The notes under the pieces are model-generated. The model ran no database searches, was not told where the DNA came from, and worked only from the letters and a program-made list of their open reading frames with translations. A stretch of 64,000 bases of DNA, from contig OX595994.1 in the NCBI GenBank assembly GCA_951394045.1, forward strand, positions 2,356,001-2,420,000, read 5' to 3'. This DNA comes from Nitzschia sp. DOCU1 (Eukaryota > Bacillariophyta > Bacillariophyceae > Bacillariales > Bacillariaceae). Both the position numbers and the translations under genes were made by a program. This document shows, one piece after another, positions 28,961 through 39,935 of the stretch (position 1 is the first letter of the stretch; each line of letters opens with the position of its first letter).

Positions 28961-31293
28961 CTATATCAGGGAATTCTTGACCTTGTGTTGAGGTTCATGA
29001 ATGGTGTCTGCCCCATCGCTTTCCTTAGTGAGTAAAGTTGTACCATCCTCCGAAATCTTGGCCCCACACGATTCCATCCATGCTCGACAGTCCGCTAGGT
29101 TGTTGTGAAATCCCAACAACTTACTACATACCTCAACTGGTAGAGATGGTCGATAGACTCGTACCAAACGTTTCAACGCCCGCAACCGCATAGTAGGAAC
29201 CATGCGCCCCGTAAAATACTTTCCCAAATGCTTGTTTTCTGAAGATTCTTCTTGATGGTGCAGTCGGAAAAAGGAAACATAGTCAGTGGTAGCGACAGCA
29301 TGTCGTATCTTCAATGCATGTTCCATTCCGGATGTAGTCGTACTCGGGTTGTCTTCTCTCCGAGACATCAATTGTGTGATTTCCAAAGTTCCATGATGAT
29401 GATTCGTAGTCGTGGTGAGTAAGACATGATACAATAACCGATACGCCAGAAACTCTGCTTCATTCTTGGTTGCTTGGTTTTCTCCATGCTTGCTTCCTGG
29501 TGATGACGACGACGATAATTTGAGATTCGAATACAATTCTTTGAGTTGTGTTTGACATTGGTTGAATTCATTCAAATCTCCTTCCACCAATGCTATTCGA
29601 GCATGGGTCTCATAAACTTTGACTGCAAAGTCATTTTGAATTCGTTGAATAGTTAAATCTTGCCGAACGGCCTGCCGAAAATGAAAGCAAACGAAAACGA
29701 GACAACAATAAGACGACGCAGAGTTTGTAGAGACAGAGTCGCTCTGGCTTCACTACTAGGCGCTTCAATAGCCCGGCGAGTTCGTACCTTCAATTGACTA
29801 CAAAACCACAAATAATCATGCTTCTTCTTCGTATCACTCCCATAGTATTCCTTCTGTAGATTGTGCAAATGCAGTTTCAAAATCTCAAGGGGTCGTACCA
29901 GTTCGGCCCGAGGTGGCGCCGTCAATCGCAAATAGTCTTTCTCCAATACTTGACAAGTACCTTTTACCGTCATGCGCTCAAAATCTTGTTCTGTTAATGG
30001 TTCTGCCGAAGAATTTCCAATTGTTGAAAGGCCCATGTACTTGGCATAATCTTGACTTGTGGAAGTACTAGTTGATGCTGCTTCTTGTAGTCCGCCAGGT
30101 CCCGCAAAGCGTTCCTGACGTTTCGTCAAAGCATGCGAAGAACGATCGAGTCCCTCTTCCTCTACCGACGAGAAATTATACGTCTTCATCTTTTTCTTGC
30201 TGGAAGATGATAGCTTGGAACTTTTAGAACCCCCGGCAGCTCGTTTCTGTTTCGACAAAGAAAGCGAAATGAAGTCTTCTTCATGGTCGTCTTGCTGCTG
30301 CTTCGAGGAAGAATTAGAATAATAGTCAAGAGAAGTGGAATAGCGAGAATCGCTCGTGGAATGACGGTAATTGTGAGATTGGCTGTTGGAATAGGAGGAG
30401 GAATAAAAAGAAGAAGACGAAGGATTAGTAGTAGATGTCGGCAGAGTCGCTGACGCTGGGCCATAATAGCTCGTTCTTTCGCCATAATCTGGACGGCTTA
30501 TGGCGGTAGCTGCATCTGGAGCAGCCACCCCCCGGCCTCTACCGGTACTAGTAGAAGCCCCAGCTATGCCAGGCAATGCCTTACTTGTAGCTGCCCTAGC
30601 TTCGACTCCCGGCAAGGCAATCAAGGGTTCCAAATTCCAGTTCTTAGTATGCAAATTTCCTTGTTGAATGGCTTGCGCAATAACCTTTTCGACTTGAGCT
30701 TGGACGTACGCACGCTGATCAGAAGTCAAACATTGGCCCAGCGAGCGTTGAACATACGAAGTTAACGAGCCAGGGGTTTGCGAATCTGTAGAAGGTCGAG
30801 CGGCAGCAACAGGCGTGTTAATGGTGGCTGCTGCCGCCGGACGTTGATGATAGTCACCCCCCGCTGCAGCCCCACTGATACCACCACTATTTGTACTTGT
30901 CGATGTTCCTGTTGCTGAAGCCGATGGTAAAGGAGGCGGCGCTGGAGGCAAATCAAAAGGTGGGGGAGGCGGCGGCGGTCCACCCCGAGACGTCAGTTCA
31001 TGTTCATAATAATAATGCGCGGCTCTAGAACTCTGATCCGCATAATACATGGCCCACTCAATATTTTGTTGCTTGTCCGCACCATACTGCGCCTTGTAGG
31101 CTTCTAAACAAGCTTGCCACCCATGATAATACTCGGTGTACAATTCCACCAAGGATTTCTTTGAAGCCTGAGCCTGCTCTTGAAGTTGCTGTTGAGGCGG
31201 CGTTACCCACTGCGATCCATTCCAGTACATGGAACTATTCGCAGTAGAAGATACCTGGGGCTGCTGATAGTTCTGATACTGTTGATACGACAT
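28961..31293 (-). CDS. SAC3/GANP-domain protein (Thp3/LENG8-like), 2 exons
   Basis: Exons 31293-29788 and 29671-28961 give 738 residues; the 116-nt intron (GTACGA...CGGCAG) joins FCSQLK to AVRQDLTIQRIQNDFAVKVY, rebuilding the SAC3/GANP core. The N-terminal half is Gln/Tyr/Pro-rich (MSYQQYQNYQQPQ, WNGSQWVTPP, a poly-Pro run). A basic segment and FAGPGGLQEAA follow. The C-terminal domain has VRPLEILKLHLHNLQKEYYG, YETHARIALVEGDLNEFNQC and a winged-helix-like tail. Thp3 (yeast) and LENG8 (animals) share this order and act with Csn12 in transcription elongation and mRNA processing; the nuclear role is inferred from these. The ATG 31293 gives a typical Thp3-type start; longer upstream translation looks non-coding. 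Confidence 0.88.
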
Positions 31294-31586
31294 TTTGGAG
31301 GAAGCTAAATCGAAAAGAAGAGCACACCAGTTAAATGCACATGAAACGCTGTCATCGTCGATGGGGCAACGATGGGGTTCCGCAACGTCTTGCGGCGCAA
31401 AGCTACACACGGTCCTCGAACTGACCGTTTGCGCGCGAAAGTTTCCGAACGTTCGCGGAAGGACGGTGGTCTTGCTGCGCCCGTCAAAGTCGGATACCCT
31501 GATCGAACGATCCACAGTTTTGGTCGCGCGCCAATCTGGGGATCCGAAGAATTCGAACATGAATCACAGCCTTTCTTTTCGTCTTG

Positions 31587-31882
31587 CTGCGCCCGTCAAA
31601 GGAATCGAACGGCCGTGCTGAGTAGGCGACTATCAACGAACGGCAAGTGACGGAGGTGCTATTACTATTATTTCGATATCTAGGTAGCTAGCATCGACAT
31701 CACCTGCTGTACTCGTAGTGCTGTGGCTGCTGGTGACTGCGCCCGTCAAAGGAATCGAACGGCCATGCTGAGTAGGCGACTATCAACGAACGGCGAGTGA
31801 CGGAGGTGCTACTACTATTATTTCGATATCTAGCTAGCATCGACAACACCTGCTGTACTCGTAGTGCTGTGGCTGCTGGTGA
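31587..31882. repeat. 150-bp tandem duplication, two copies
   Basis: Copies at 31587-31736 and 31737-31882 are nearly identical, with a few substitutions and one 4-bp difference. Each starts CTGCGCCCGTCAAAGGAATC and contains GAATCGAAC, the reverse complement of a tRNA B-box core. A partial third start (CTGCGCCCGTCAAAG) lies at about 31478. Not coding. Confidence 0.9.
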
Positions 31883-31892
31883 TTCATTTTCA

Positions 31893-32709
31893 TTGGCATG
31901 GATATGCAGCAAGCACTATGACAGTAGACGCCAAGAACATGATCATGATCACACCAGCAATAAACAGAGTGAGACACCCGCAGGGATTGGGACAATTACA
32001 ATCATCTTCTTGCAAGAATTCAAGGCCTCCCCCTTTCCGTAAATTGCAAATTGGATCTGGACCACGGTTTGTCTTGTAGCAACAATGGACTGAATCTCGA
32101 CTGTGATTTCTGTCCCCTTCAGCTTGAACAGCAGCAGCTGCTGCAGGTCGGAAAGCGTGCCGATACCATTTTGACATAGGGAATAGAGCAACGGGACGAA
32201 CACTCGCTTCTTTGATGGCACTTGGTAATAGAGGAGCGCAGCAGCATAGTCTCGATGGACAATGGATTGTCCATTCACTACCATAACGTCAATGATGCAA
32301 AATCTTTCCATTCTCCTGTCGTTCTTTTGTAAGAGGCGGCTATCCTTGCCGGATGTAGCTATGAAGCACAATCAAAGGAGACGCGTCATTCTTCCATCCA
32401 TTGTATCCCTCTGGAATCAGGCAGAATTCGCTGGGATCCGTTCTGGGGGCTTCATTTCTCGTTCTGTAACGAAACAAAGATGTATCGCAAACAAACGTGA
32501 GAGTGTATTGCTTTTGTGAAAGAAAGAAAACAACCGCACACAATTGCGACAATTCCTGTTTGTGAGATAGCGACCAGCAGCAATTTGGAGAAGCAAAGAA
32601 TTGACTGGTTATTAAGTCTCACACGCACACGACGACGGCAATTGTCATCATTCTTACCGATCTCTTGTTGACATACCTTCTTGTCTACCTCATAGACATC
32701 CATAGGCAT
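31893..32709 (-). pseudogene. Possible frameshifted small membrane-protein gene
   Basis: Three minus-strand frames read like successive parts of one protein. Exon 1 would be MPMDVYEVDKK at 32709. After a GT-AG intron ending TCGTTACAG, a block RNEAPRTDPSEFCLIPEGYN follows, then (other frame) RFCIIDVMVVNGQSIVHRDY and KRVFVPLLYSLCQNGIGTLS. The last part, after another shift at a C-run near 32029-32033, is DDCNCPNPCGCLTLFIAG, a transmembrane-like helix and a stop near 31893. Two frame changes without introns suggest a pseudogene or base-call errors. The family was not recognised and the model is tentative. Confidence 0.35.
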
Positions 32710-32775
32710 CGACTGCTACCGTCCATGTAGCCATGTAGCGCAATAGAGTCGAGAGAGCGGCGCAAACCATTAGCA

Positions 32776-33363
32776 GGAGGATGCGGTAATATGCCCATTT
32801 GGGGGGAACAGTTAAATTTTTATTAGGGGGAAAGTTACTCCGAATTCTCAAGTTCGGATAATATGTCGTAAAGGACATCTTTTGTTAATTTGTGGGTGCC
32901 ACAAAGGTACCACAAAGCTACCACAAAGCTACCACAAAGGTACCACAAAGGTACCACAAAGCTACCACAAACGGGTGCCACAAAATGGCGAACTCATGTG
33001 AGACTGCGCCACCGAACAGCGTGTCACGCAGGCTTTGTCCGTTGTGCGCGCCTGTCTTTGAGATTTTCGAGTGGGCCGATTCAAATGATCATGTGTGAAG
33101 GTCTAACGGATCGAACGATGACGATAGCAAAGGGGCGAGCGAACTACCTATTATTCGCCATTTTGTGGTACCTTTGTGGTACCCTCTTTGTGGTACCTAC
33201 CACAAAGGTACCACAAAGGTACCACAAAGGTACCACAAAGGTACCACAAAGGTACCACAAAATTTTAAGAACTTAATACTTCGTTAAAATAAGTTCCTTC
33301 GTATTCAATTCCCCTCCCCTAATTAACTCCCCGGTCATTTAACGGGCGGTTACCGCATCCTCC
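32776..33363. mobile_element. 588-bp foldback/MITE-like element with GGTACC-type subrepeats
   Basis: Perfect 14-bp terminal inverted repeats GGAGGATGCGGTAA (32776-32789) and TTACCGCATCCTCC (33350-33363). Inside lie two arrays of an 11-bp unit (GTACCACAAAG and variants) at about 32895-32985 and 33165-33262. The inner ends form a second inverted repeat, CCACAAAATGGCGA (32978-32991) against TCGCCATTTTGTGG (33155-33168). AGC occurs within one base of both ends and may be a target-site duplication. No coding capacity; probably mobilised by a DNA transposase in trans. Confidence 0.8.
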
Positions 33364-33710
33364 AGCTTTGCACCCTCTCGCCATTGGCGTCATATTGTTG
33401 TGGTTTGGCGAGGCCATGCATGCATGTGCCAAGCACGCCAATTCGCGATTCCAAATTCCATTGGTTTCATTGGACTCATCCGAGCTTTATCAGACTGACA
33501 GAACCTCGCTGGCGTCATTCCCGCGAACCCAACGAACCTTTGAAATTTTGGACTTGCCGAGAAAAAAAATGGCGCGGAAAAAAGGGTGCCCATATGGATG
33601 AGAAACCATAGCAAAAGAGACATGCATCCATCTTGAAAGGAAACGACACATAGACATTGCTACCCCTAGTAGCATAAGCCGGCTTCCACTCTAGTTCAAT
33701 GGGATGCTAG

Positions 33711-34103
33711 CTATCGAGACCTGAATGGAACGAAAGATAATGGCGACGATATTTCGTCATCGTCGTCGTCGTCGTCGTCAAATCCAGCACCCACAGATGT
33801 GCGGATACTACCCGGGGCAATAACCTCTACATCATAAAACACGGCCCAGAAGACGAACAATATTGTGACTTTTTCCCCAGCCGAAAAAGGAATAGATGTT
33901 GCAGGAGAGCCGTGACGTTTCTTCTCAAAGCGACGCGGGGATGACAAGGCATCGATTGCAGTAGAAAAGAACTGCTGACTGGCTGTGCCTAAGAGGAAGA
34001 ATCCACGGGTTTGTAATGTTGCATATTTCGGGGTGACAAAAGTTCGTCGAACTACTTTGGACTCAACAGCAGACTTCAACAAATGGTTCCAGCGATAGAC
34101 CAT
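33711..34103 (-). CDS. Small hypothetical protein (130 aa)
   Basis: ATG-initiated frame of 130 residues, not recognised. It has a basic head (MVYRWNHLLKSAVESKVVRR), a possible single transmembrane helix (KVTILFVFWAVFYDVEVI), and an acidic Asp run near the end caused by a (GTC)n repeat at 33758-33779. The Arg/Ser-rich head with few acidic residues could be an organelle presequence, but this is speculative. No neighbour links it to a pathway. It may be an untranslated open frame. Confidence 0.4.
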   Translation of the reverse strand: MVYRWNHLLKSAVESKVVRRTFVTPKYATLQTRGFFLLGTASQQFFSTAIDALSSPRRFEKKRHGSPATSIPFSAGEKVTILFVFWAVFYDVEVIAPGSIRTSVGAGFDDDDDDDDEISSPLSFVPFRSR

Positions 34104-36012
34104 CGTTTTGGGTCAAATAACCAATATGCAACTGGAGAAGACGATGGACTTTCAAGCCCCATGGAAGTTCGAGCTCTGAAGTCACCGTTGATAACTGCAG
34201 GACATTCTCAGGCTCTGTGTACTACAGGAAAATTTCCGAGACTCGTGCCACCTTGAGTTCCGCCGTTCCAACCATTCGAGCTGTATTTGTGAGGGCAAAG
34301 AAAGTGGAACCGCCGTCGTCGTTCCAACCAATAGTACTTGCTTATCACCAGCACGAGTCTGTTGTCCTTTGTTCAAGCATCATCATCCAAGCTATCATCT
34401 GTGAGCTCCCAGCAGCATCATTCAGAATTGCGCTCTTCTTCTACGACAAAACCGACAATGAGAGCAAATCTATTGCAGCCACAGCTTGAAGCCTGCTACT
34501 GCTTTCTTTAATAGTAATGAATGATATATCTGGCAGCGACAAATGCTAGCGCTCCCAAGTCTCGGTCTGCTTTAGCAAAGTTCATGATGCTGATTCCGCC
34601 GCCCTGCCTTGGATGAACCTACCCAGGAGCAATTAGCGTCACACTCCTGACACTATAACCATCATGTATTTCGTAATAAGATGCATTTGTTCGTCTCTCT
34701 TTCATTACTACTTTTTGCTGCTTTAATAGTAGTACAATAGCTAGTAGTCTGCATGGAAAGGAAGTAGAATACATGACAAGGCGTCGGATTGAGTGGAAAT
34801 GTGACTTAGGCGACTCTCTAATGGCCGATAACCGAATGGCGGAAACGCCACTGTAGTTGGGGGGTGGAGAAACGCACAAGCACGTGGTCCCCCATCCTTG
34901 TGCCGAAAGGAGAATCGGACGAGGCATATGCGCACACGGGGCTTAAGTAATTTGGCGAGTGAGGACAGAAAACCTTCCGATGCGACGAAAACGGCCAGAA
35001 AATTGAGCACCCGCCAAAAAACTTTCGTTGAGACGATCGTGCTGGATCGATGGGAGCATGCACTCTTTGCCTCTTGAGGAAACAAATGCGTAGTGCTGCA
35101 TTCCCCTCACGCTCTATCGCTTCCACTTGAATGATTGCTAGTAGTTCGTTGAGAGAGTCTGAATGGAGGGAAGCAGCCGACTGCTCGTCCTCGTCCCCAA
35201 CCTAACGAGCACTACAAGAGCATCCACGGGCGTCCATGATAACAACGACGCTGTTCAAACGATCGGTCCATGGAACCCCCTTGTTTACAACAGCAAGGTT
35301 ACACTTGATTCCAACGATTGACGAGCGGCATATCAACTCACGACTCGGTCAGCGCGTTCCAGCCAAAAAGTCCCATTTTGGATTTTTACGGTGCCGACAC
35401 GTCTCGAGACAATGCTGTTGTGCAAAACTTCTCCCGCATAGCTGAATACACAACAAAAACGACAAATAGAGTGATCTTGGCCATCCTGGCCTATTCATTT
35501 TAAAGTTGCTGGAAGAGTTGTTCGTGAAAGTTTTCCGCCAACAAGTCCACGCTGGTAGATTCAATTGGTAGTTTTTGTTCCCTTGACAATCGATAACGAT
35601 AGATTCATTCCAAACGCCAGGCGCACGAACTCCCCATCCACTCAAAAAGTCCAGGGCGACCAAGGGTACTAGCATAGTACCGATGGAGGGTCTCTGTTTA
35701 AAATCTTGCTGCACAACGACGTGTTGCTGACTGAGGGTTCGACAGAGACGACAAAAGAACTGCGGAACGACGACTACTATATGTCACTCGTTCCGTTTCT
35801 GCCATACCCTTCGACCTTCAAATACACGAGAGTTTTGAAAATGATCCATGTGCTTGTTTTGTCGACCGTGCGAATCATTTAATGACTACTTTGGATGAAT
35901 CTCCGCAACGCCGAGGCATGTCTCGATTCAAAGTTATCAGCACGCAGATCTGTCGGGTAGAAACGCCCTGAACTATAAAAATCCTGTTATTATACTTTGT
36001 GGCTACCGGAAC

Positions 36013-36296
36013 GGCACCGATTAAGGATCATTCACGTGTACTACAGAAGAAATAGTTCACCATTTGTCATGTCGACCTTTGGCCTGCGCGCAGTCAACTT
36101 CTTTCGCTCGTCGATGTTAAGATTGTAGACATGCTTGAAGACCAAAATGGCACAGATTTAGGATCTTCTACATGTACTACCGAAGAAATTATCCACCATT
36201 TGTCTCTTCTTCAATCTTTGCTGGCCTCACATTATAGAGGCGCGGCGTCGACATCTTTCGCTCTTCCATGGAAACACTGTAGAGTTGCTTGAAGAA
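36013..36296. repeat. Imperfect ~135-bp tandem duplication
   Basis: Copy one (36013-36147) and copy two (36149-36296) share GGCAC-GATT-AGGATC, a CATGTACTACxGAAGAAAT-like block, CACCATTTGTC, GTCGACATCTTTCGCTC-like and GTAGA-TTGCTTGAAGA blocks in the same order. Substitutions and small indels are many, so the duplication is old. Not coding. Confidence 0.7.
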
Positions 36297-37608
36297 GGGT
36301 TCGATGATAAAAGCTCCGATCAAGAAGGTTTCTATAGTCTTGTGTATCAAAGTTGATCATGGACTAATAACCGGGGTTTACGAGGACCATTGAAACAGGC
36401 AGGAGGCAGAGACGCCGAGCTCCAAATGAATCGCTCAACATTGTACTACCAGTCTGTACTAGGATCAAGATAACGCAAAACTTCTTGTTCAACATTCCTC
36501 GAGTTTCCTTGCTAGTAGTAGCGGTAGTAACAGGGAAAGAACAAGCCGGCCACTCTTCGCTCGATACTCTTCCATCCTCTTGACTCCTCGACGCACTCGC
36601 TTGCAATGGAACAAGGCAGCATTGGATTATCGTGATCTTGGTTCTTGTCCCGAGTGAGGGTCACAATCTTCTTTGGTAGACACAGTAGTGTTATCCACTT
36701 GCAATGGATGGATTCGTTGCCCTTCGCGTCGTTGTTTCATCGGCAACATAGTACACGAAGGAGTCTGTCAGAAGATCCATTGCCAAAAAGGGCGGTCCTT
36801 GTTGCTGCCTCTAGCCAGATCCTTTCCAAAGAGGACATTTTCGTCCATCAAGACCAGTTCGTCAGTCGTCACACGATCAGGACATGCCCAAGAAATGTTT
36901 TGCTGGTTCCCTGGGTAGGTTTGTCGGTAGGATTCGAGTTTGCCAGAGATTGATCGGCCCTTTTCGTCGTCTTTTGTCGCGGGCGACCTTGGCGGTTCGT
37001 CATCTTTTTCCACTACCCCTGCTACTACAACTTGACGTTGACGTCGGCATGGACAGGGTACCACCATGGCGACCAGTGTTGTTGCTGTTGCGGCAGTCTG
37101 GTCGGAAGATTCTCCACGAGCGGATAAATGCCGGCCAAGAAATCGTCATGACACCGTTATGACTACTGCTATTAGTTGTTGTAGCTGTACTATTCATCAA
37201 CGTCATGGTCAAAGTAGTAGTGTAGGCAAAGAATAGAATATCAGCCATGACGACGGAATGGTAAACGATACAGTTACATGTGGGTGATGGTCATCGTTCG
37301 TCGCTGCCTCCCACGCCCTCGCTGGGAGTTGGGGGAATGGCGCTGCATGGGGTATTTTGCGCCTTTTGGGGACAATTGTCCCAATCCTCTCGGCAGGTCG
37401 GTGCGTAGAGACAAGAGCCGTCACAGTGATAGCTGCAATACTACTGTAGCTTGGAATGTCTCAAGGTATTGATTGCAACTCCTGTCAGTAGCCAATTGTA
37501 GCTATAGTAGAATTGGATAAAGGAAGCAGTTATTTACTGCTAGTATATCAGTGCAAAGTAGTAAAGAATGAGAGGGCATTCGGTGTTGGTATCATCTTTT
37601 AGCTCCCA

Positions 37609-37708
37609 TTGACCAATCATATCACTACAAAGCCTCCCAAATTGAGAGCTTTGACCAATCAAATTACTTGAATCTAAAACAGCAGACGTCTTGACCAATC
37701 ATATCACG
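37609..37708. repeat. Three TTGACCAATCA repeats
   Basis: Direct copies of TTGACCAATCAWATYAC at about 37609, 37652 and 37691, next to CTAAAACAG repeats. They include CCAAT boxes and lie just outside the 3' end of the second PIF-type transposase, so they could be subterminal transposon repeats or an unrelated motif cluster. Confidence 0.6.
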
Positions 37709-37824
37709 GAATATCTAAAACAGCTCTCAATATACTTATAGTATGACTATTCTTAATTTAAAGCAGTACTCTGTAGTAGTGGATAGGACCAGTTTCTATC
37801 GCTGTTCGGAGCACCATGTCATGT

Positions 37825-38890
37825 CTACAGGGCTACTTGAAAGACATTTCCACCCTCCAGAATGTCCAATTGAACAAGCAGTGCTACAGCATGGAGCACA
37901 TACTTGTGATAGTGTTCTTTGTGGCGGAATTGCTGGCGCAAGATGCCCCACTCCTTCAATCGCCTGTTGACAGTTTCATGGCGAGCCATCAAAACATCAA
38001 ATTTCCTGCGCTCTTCTTGTGTGGGCAGGTCTAGGCGAGTGACAGCGGGAGAAGCCCGAGCATCCCTGTATCCTGCATCAGCGAAGTAGTACTCACCTGC
38101 AGGCATTACACGGTTCAAAGCACTACGAGCAATGCGAATGTCAGGCCAGTCCCCACATTTGAATGGCCCATTGATCCACACAATACAGCCTGTTGCCACG
38201 CTTATGCCTATTTCGTAGCGAAGCCCCGGTCCACCAAACTTATGGCTTTTCCTGCCCTTATCAAATGGCAGATACTCGACTGTGGGGTAGTCGGTGCCAT
38301 CTACTGTAATTTTGACAGCACGGCCGTTGTCCCCCACAAGGCGCCTATTGAATTGAATCTGCGGGAAAAAGGCATGATGAGATGACTGCATGATGTGTAA
38401 TGTCCACTGTCAAGATTTTCCAACTTACATAACGAGGGGCTATATCAGCTAGAGCCAAGATTGTTGGCCATGCAAATTTGCGTAATGTTTTTCTATCTGC
38501 TTTCATTGCGTGGCGGTTCTTCCTCTCTGGCAGATAGTACAGAATGAAGTGCAATGACCATAGTAAGTGCTTCGGCTCGTAGGGCACATCAGTGGGCAGT
38601 GTGGGGTGTGAGCGAATCAAGCCAAATATTTGTGCACAACGATGTGGAGGGACTTTGAAGTTAACGAGGAAAGCATTGATCTTCAACCGGTCACTCGCGT
38701 TGTGCTCTATACCGATAATTTTGCAGCCCCACTGCAAGAACGCATCAGCATTTGGATTCATCGGTGCGTGGAAATGCGGGACCCGTAAGTAAAATAAATG
38801 AGTGCGTGTTGTCGACCGGTCAACACTAACAATGTTATATTCGGAAGCACGGGATTTCGCGAGCCCCATAAATCTTGAGTAGTAGCGCAT
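37825..38890 (-). CDS. PIF/Harbinger-type transposase with complete DDE triad, 2 exons
   Basis: Exons 38890-38429 and 38358-37825 give 331 residues; the 70-nt intron (GTAAGT...CCGCAG) joins LADIAPRY to IQFNRRLVGDNG. Catalytic residues of the DDE_Tnp_4-type fold are all present: VDGTDYPTVEYL, YYFADAGYRDARAS, and ARHETVNRRLKEWGIL. KFGGPGLRYEIGISVATGCI lies between the first two. PIF/Harbinger transposases cut and paste elements with short inverted repeats, usually at TWA sites, helped by a Myb-like protein. No second element gene was found next to it. Starts at 38761 (MNPNADAFLQW) or 38890 are both possible; the GTG at 38959 is not needed. Terminal inverted repeats were not found by eye. Likely the most intact transposase in the window. 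Confidence 0.8.
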
Positions 38891-39030
38891 TCGCTTTGTT
38901 CTCTCTCTCTCTACCGGGGATGCAGTCTGGCCAGCGACGGTTGAAAGCAGGAGGTGCACACGGTTGCAATGGATGAAAAACAGTTCATTTGAGGCATATC
39001 AATGTGTACACCCTACTTAAGTATTTTGTT

Positions 39031-39510
39031 TTGGTTGCGTTCGAACTCAGTTCGAACTCAGTTCGAACTGCAAGAAATGAACACAAAAACTCACCATGTT
39101 GCAAAAATGGCAATCTTTGAACCTCTATATCTCATGCTATATTCAATGGATTTCAAAACGCGTTGCATTTTCGTAATCACTGTTTTAAGTACTTTCCGTC
39201 GATGTCTCGTTCACTATTATTGGACTCATGGTCGACGAGACCGGCTTGTTTGAAAAATGGTTCGAACGCGCGAAATCGCATTTGCGTCAATTTTCAAACG
39301 CCTACAGAGCAACCATTACAGCCGCAATAGTAATAAAAAAGATATCAAAATAAAGTACTTGAATTTACGCTTTTGTTGATATAAGTTTGGTTGTAATCCA
39401 TAGACTACAACATGAGATCGAGAGCTTCAAAGATAGCCAAATCTCGATATTTTTGTGTTTGAACGGTTCGAACTAAGTTCGAACCAGTTCGAACTAGTCC
39501 GAACTGGTTG
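39031..39510. mobile_element. ~480-bp foldback/MITE-like element with TTCGAA repeats
   Basis: Left arm 39031-39150 and right arm 39391-39510 are diverged inverted repeats. Both carry clusters of AGTTCGAACT, then (reading inwards) ACACAAAA, TGGCAATCTTTGAA / TGGCTATCTTTGAA, and ATCTCATGCTATA / ATCTCATGTTGTA. The internal ~240 bp are AT-rich and non-coding. Probably non-autonomous; it lies next to the PIF-type transposase gene but shares no obvious ends with it. Confidence 0.7.
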
Positions 39511-39935
39511 CGGCTTTTTGAGATGCCTTCTTCCTTTGATGTGCCTTCAAGGCTCATGCATTTGGCTTGAAGATGTTGATTCCCCGAAATGACCCTGCCT
39601 ACTTTCGCAATTGTTCCCTTTCTCTCCCATAGCGCTATCCCCATAATATCCTCGAGTCTTGGGAAGTTACGGCTCTTGGGCGGGAAATTCGCTTTGCTTC
39701 CGAGGCAGTCGTGTCAAGAGCACATGCACGACCAAAGGCCCCATCGTACACAAGCCACGGGGGGCTACGTGGCTCTTCACGACTCGATCATAGCGGGCGA
39801 AGCTTTGCTTGCCGTTCATGCACGAACGGTCAGAATTACATAAAGGAAAAGATCCCCAAAAATTCGGGCCAGTCCCATAGTCACAAAATTTCATCGGCTA
39901 ACTTTATATTCAACTGAAACAAAATATTCGTGAGT
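39511..39935. other. Intergenic region at the left edge of the large element cluster
   Basis: About 425 bp. Short frames on both strands without family character. Leads into the start of the first gene of the cluster. Confidence 0.35.

Larger units (their letters stand above)
34104..37824. other. Gene-poor region
   Basis: About 3.7 kb in which no protein family, RNA gene or convincing open frame was recognised. Short minus-strand frames at 34741-35126, 36364-36606 and 36768-37248 overlap one another and lack consistent features. It holds a two-copy imperfect duplication (36013-36296) and a CCAAT-type repeat (37609-37708). Confidence 0.45.

Noticed and set aside
32896..33262. CRISPR-like array of short direct repeats
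   Set aside because: Units are an 11-bp minisatellite with no unique spacers, in a eukaryotic genome, inside a foldback element.
34741..35126. Possible small membrane protein (114 aa and 102 aa frames)
   Set aside because: Two overlapping frames compete, neither has conserved-looking motifs, and the region is otherwise a gene desert.
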